NCBI GenBank assembly: GCA_029238255.1
Contig: JAQWGK010000019.1
Coordinates: 1-64,000, forward strand
Direction: 5' to 3'
DNA length: 64,000 nt
From: Porticoccaceae bacterium
Lineage (GTDB): Bacteria > Pseudomonadota > Gammaproteobacteria > Pseudomonadales > Porticoccaceae
This document shows positions 62,825 to 64,000 of the stretch, piece by piece. Position numbers and translations under genes: made by a program. How positions within the stretch are numbered: position 1 is the first letter of the stretch; every line of letters begins with the position of its first letter. Below the pieces are notes generated by a model. It had not been told where the DNA came from. It saw nothing but the letters and a program-made list of their open reading frames with translations, and did no database searches.

Positions 62825-64000
62825 CCGTTGCCATCAGCAAACTGCGCGCCAGCGACGAGGGTTTTGATCAAACTCTCGAGCGGCTGATTGCCTGGGATAT
62901 GGTCTCGGATACTGCGGTTGAAGAGGCTGTCAGCGGTATTCTTAGTCAGGTTAGAACTCAGGGTGATCAGGCATTAATTGAATTTACCAATCGTTTTGAT
63001 CGCCGTCAGGTCGAGACTATTGATCAGCTGTCAGTAGGCCCAGAGCAGCTTCAGGAAGCGCTTCAGTCTATTGATAGCGAATCCCGTCAGGCGCTAGAGA
63101 TTGCGGCTACAAGAATTCGTGATTATCACAATCACCAGACTCAGGAATCCTGGCAGTATCAGGAAGCCGATGGCACAACCCTAGGGCAGCAGATTACGCC
63201 TCTCGACCGAGTTGGTATCTATGTTCCCGGCGGCAAGGCCAGCTATCCCTCTTCAGTTTTAATGAACTGTATTCCCGCTCGTGTTGCCGGTGTTCGTGAG
63301 GTGATTATGATGGTGCCCGCACCGGATGGGGAGTTAAGCCCTATGGTTCTGGCTGCCGCTGCGATTGCCGGTGTTGATCAGGTGTTTACAATTGGTGGCG
63401 CTCAGGCTGTTGCCGAGCTGGCCTATGGCACCGAGACAGTGCCTAAGGTGGATAAAATTGTTGGCCCGGGCAATATCTATGTAGCCACCGCCAAGCGTAT
63501 GGTGTTTGGTTCTGTGGGTCTGGATATGGTTGCCGGCCCCAGTGAAATACTGGTGGTTTGCGATGGCCAAACTGATCCTGACTGGATTGCCATGGATCTG
63601 TTTTCTCAGGCCGAGCACGATGAAGATGCCCAGTCTATTTTTATCGCCTGGGATGGCGACTATATAGAAGCAGTGCACCGCAGTATCTGCAAACTATTGC
63701 CAGAGATGGAACGTAAAGAAATTATCAGTCAATCTCTGGAGCGCCGTGGTGCGTTAATTGAGGTTGCCGACCCGCAGCAGGCGCTTGAGTTAATTAACCG
63801 TATCGCGCCGGAGCACTTGGAGCTCTCGGTGGAAGATCCGCAGGCCTGGCTGCCAGAAATTCGTCATGCGGGAGCCATCTTTATGGGTCGCCACACCGCT
63901 GAGGCGCTGGGTGACTACTGCGCAGGTCCAAACCATGTGTTGCCGACATCGGCGACAGCACGTTTTTCCTCGCCACTGGGTGTCTATGATTTCCAAAAGC
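62821..64000 (+). CDS. hisD: histidinol dehydrogenase, cut by window edge
   Basis: 393 codons visible, read from the ATG at 62821 that overlaps the hisG stop (ATGA); about 40 C-terminal residues are missing beyond the window compared with E. coli HisD (434). NAD-dependent oxidation of histidinol to histidine in two steps. Motifs: [52 protein letters not shown], and the zinc-site Gln/His in [11 protein letters not shown]. The catalytic IAPEHLEL Glu-His pair is present, and [26 protein letters not shown] carries the zinc Asp. Confidence 0.96.
   Translation, partial: MTVAISKLRASDEGFDQTLERLIAWDMVSDTAVEEAVSGILSQVRTQGDQALIEFTNRFDRRQVETIDQLSVGPEQLQEALQSIDSESRQALEIAATRIRDYHNHQTQESWQYQEADGTTLGQQITPLDRVGIYVPGGKASYPSSVLMNCIPARVAGVREVIMMVPAPDGELSPMVLAAAAIAGVDQVFTIGGAQAVAELAYGTETVPKVDKIVGPGNIYVATAKRMVFGSVGLDMVAGPSEILVVCDGQTDPDWIAMDLFSQAEHDEDAQSIFIAWDGDYIEAVHRSICKLLPEMERKEIISQSLERRGALIEVADPQQALELINRIAPEHLELSVEDPQAWLPEIRHAGAIFMGRHTAEALGDYCAGPNHVLPTSATARFSSPLGVYDFQK

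Overview
The window is a gene-dense chromosomal segment of a gammaproteobacterium, most probably a free-living marine member of the Cellvibrionales/SAR92-like groups. The taxonomy is inferred from gene order and moderate GC content, not from a marker tree. Evidence for Gammaproteobacteria is the classic order glyA-nrdR-ribD-ribE-ribBX-ribH-nusB-thiL-pgpA, mreBCD-maf-rng-yhdP-nit, and ptsO-rapZ-ptsN-hpf-rpoN-lptB-lptA-lptC-kdsC-kdsD-yrbG / mlaC-ibaG-murA-hisG-hisD. I see no rRNA, tRNA, CRISPR array, prophage or transposase gene.

Layout. 1-1737: a leftward cytochrome b561 plus two YceI-type genes, the last cut by the window edge. 1870-10766: rlmD, glyA, then the riboflavin/nusB/thiL/pgpA operon. 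10865-16858: an RND efflux pair, then ribA-hisF. 16859-17676: a REP-like inverted repeat and a higBA toxin-antitoxin module. 17770-36081: a mixed region with a saccharopine-dehydrogenase-like reductase, a GST, a secreted M6 metalloprotease, an ABC exporter, ABC-F YheS, bactofilin, an SDR, azlCD, a class II aldolase, PhnA, a flavoprotein with a DUF2256 mini-protein, small membrane proteins, a decayed aspartyl-hydroxylase gene, a UDG-like protein, DoxX and a DUF4160/DUF2442 pair. 36125-39332: gatCAB, leftward. 39632-49175: mreBCD, maf, rng, yhdP and a nitrilase. 49398-59606: darP, mgtE, the nitrogen-PTS/rpoN cluster and the LPS transport/Kdo cluster, all leftward. 59851-64000: mlaC, ibaG, murA, hisG and hisD, rightward.

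How the genes work together. Riboflavin synthesis is nearly complete here (RibA apart at 15498; RibD, RibE, RibBX, RibH together), feeding flavoproteins. MreBCD and MurA serve cell-wall growth. KdsD/KdsC supply Kdo, and LptA/B/C move LPS. PtsN, PtsO and RapZ with RpoN are a regulatory set. MlaC stands alone where an mla operon normally lies.

The most unusual feature is the abundance of short degenerate tandem repeats (periods 12, 13, 14, 18, 20 and 23-24 bp). They sit inside genes or exactly at gene ends. One family, containing a TAAGGGCT core at 23-24 bp spacing, recurs at the 3' ends of mreD, yrbG and ibaG. Other points of note are two genes with apparently non-AUG, non-standard starts (thiL CTG, mreC ATC), a large hairpin ahead of the DUF2256 gene, a higBA promoter that predicts a leaderless mRNA, and missing partners at conserved loci (mlaFED/mlaB, possibly tldD/pmbA).
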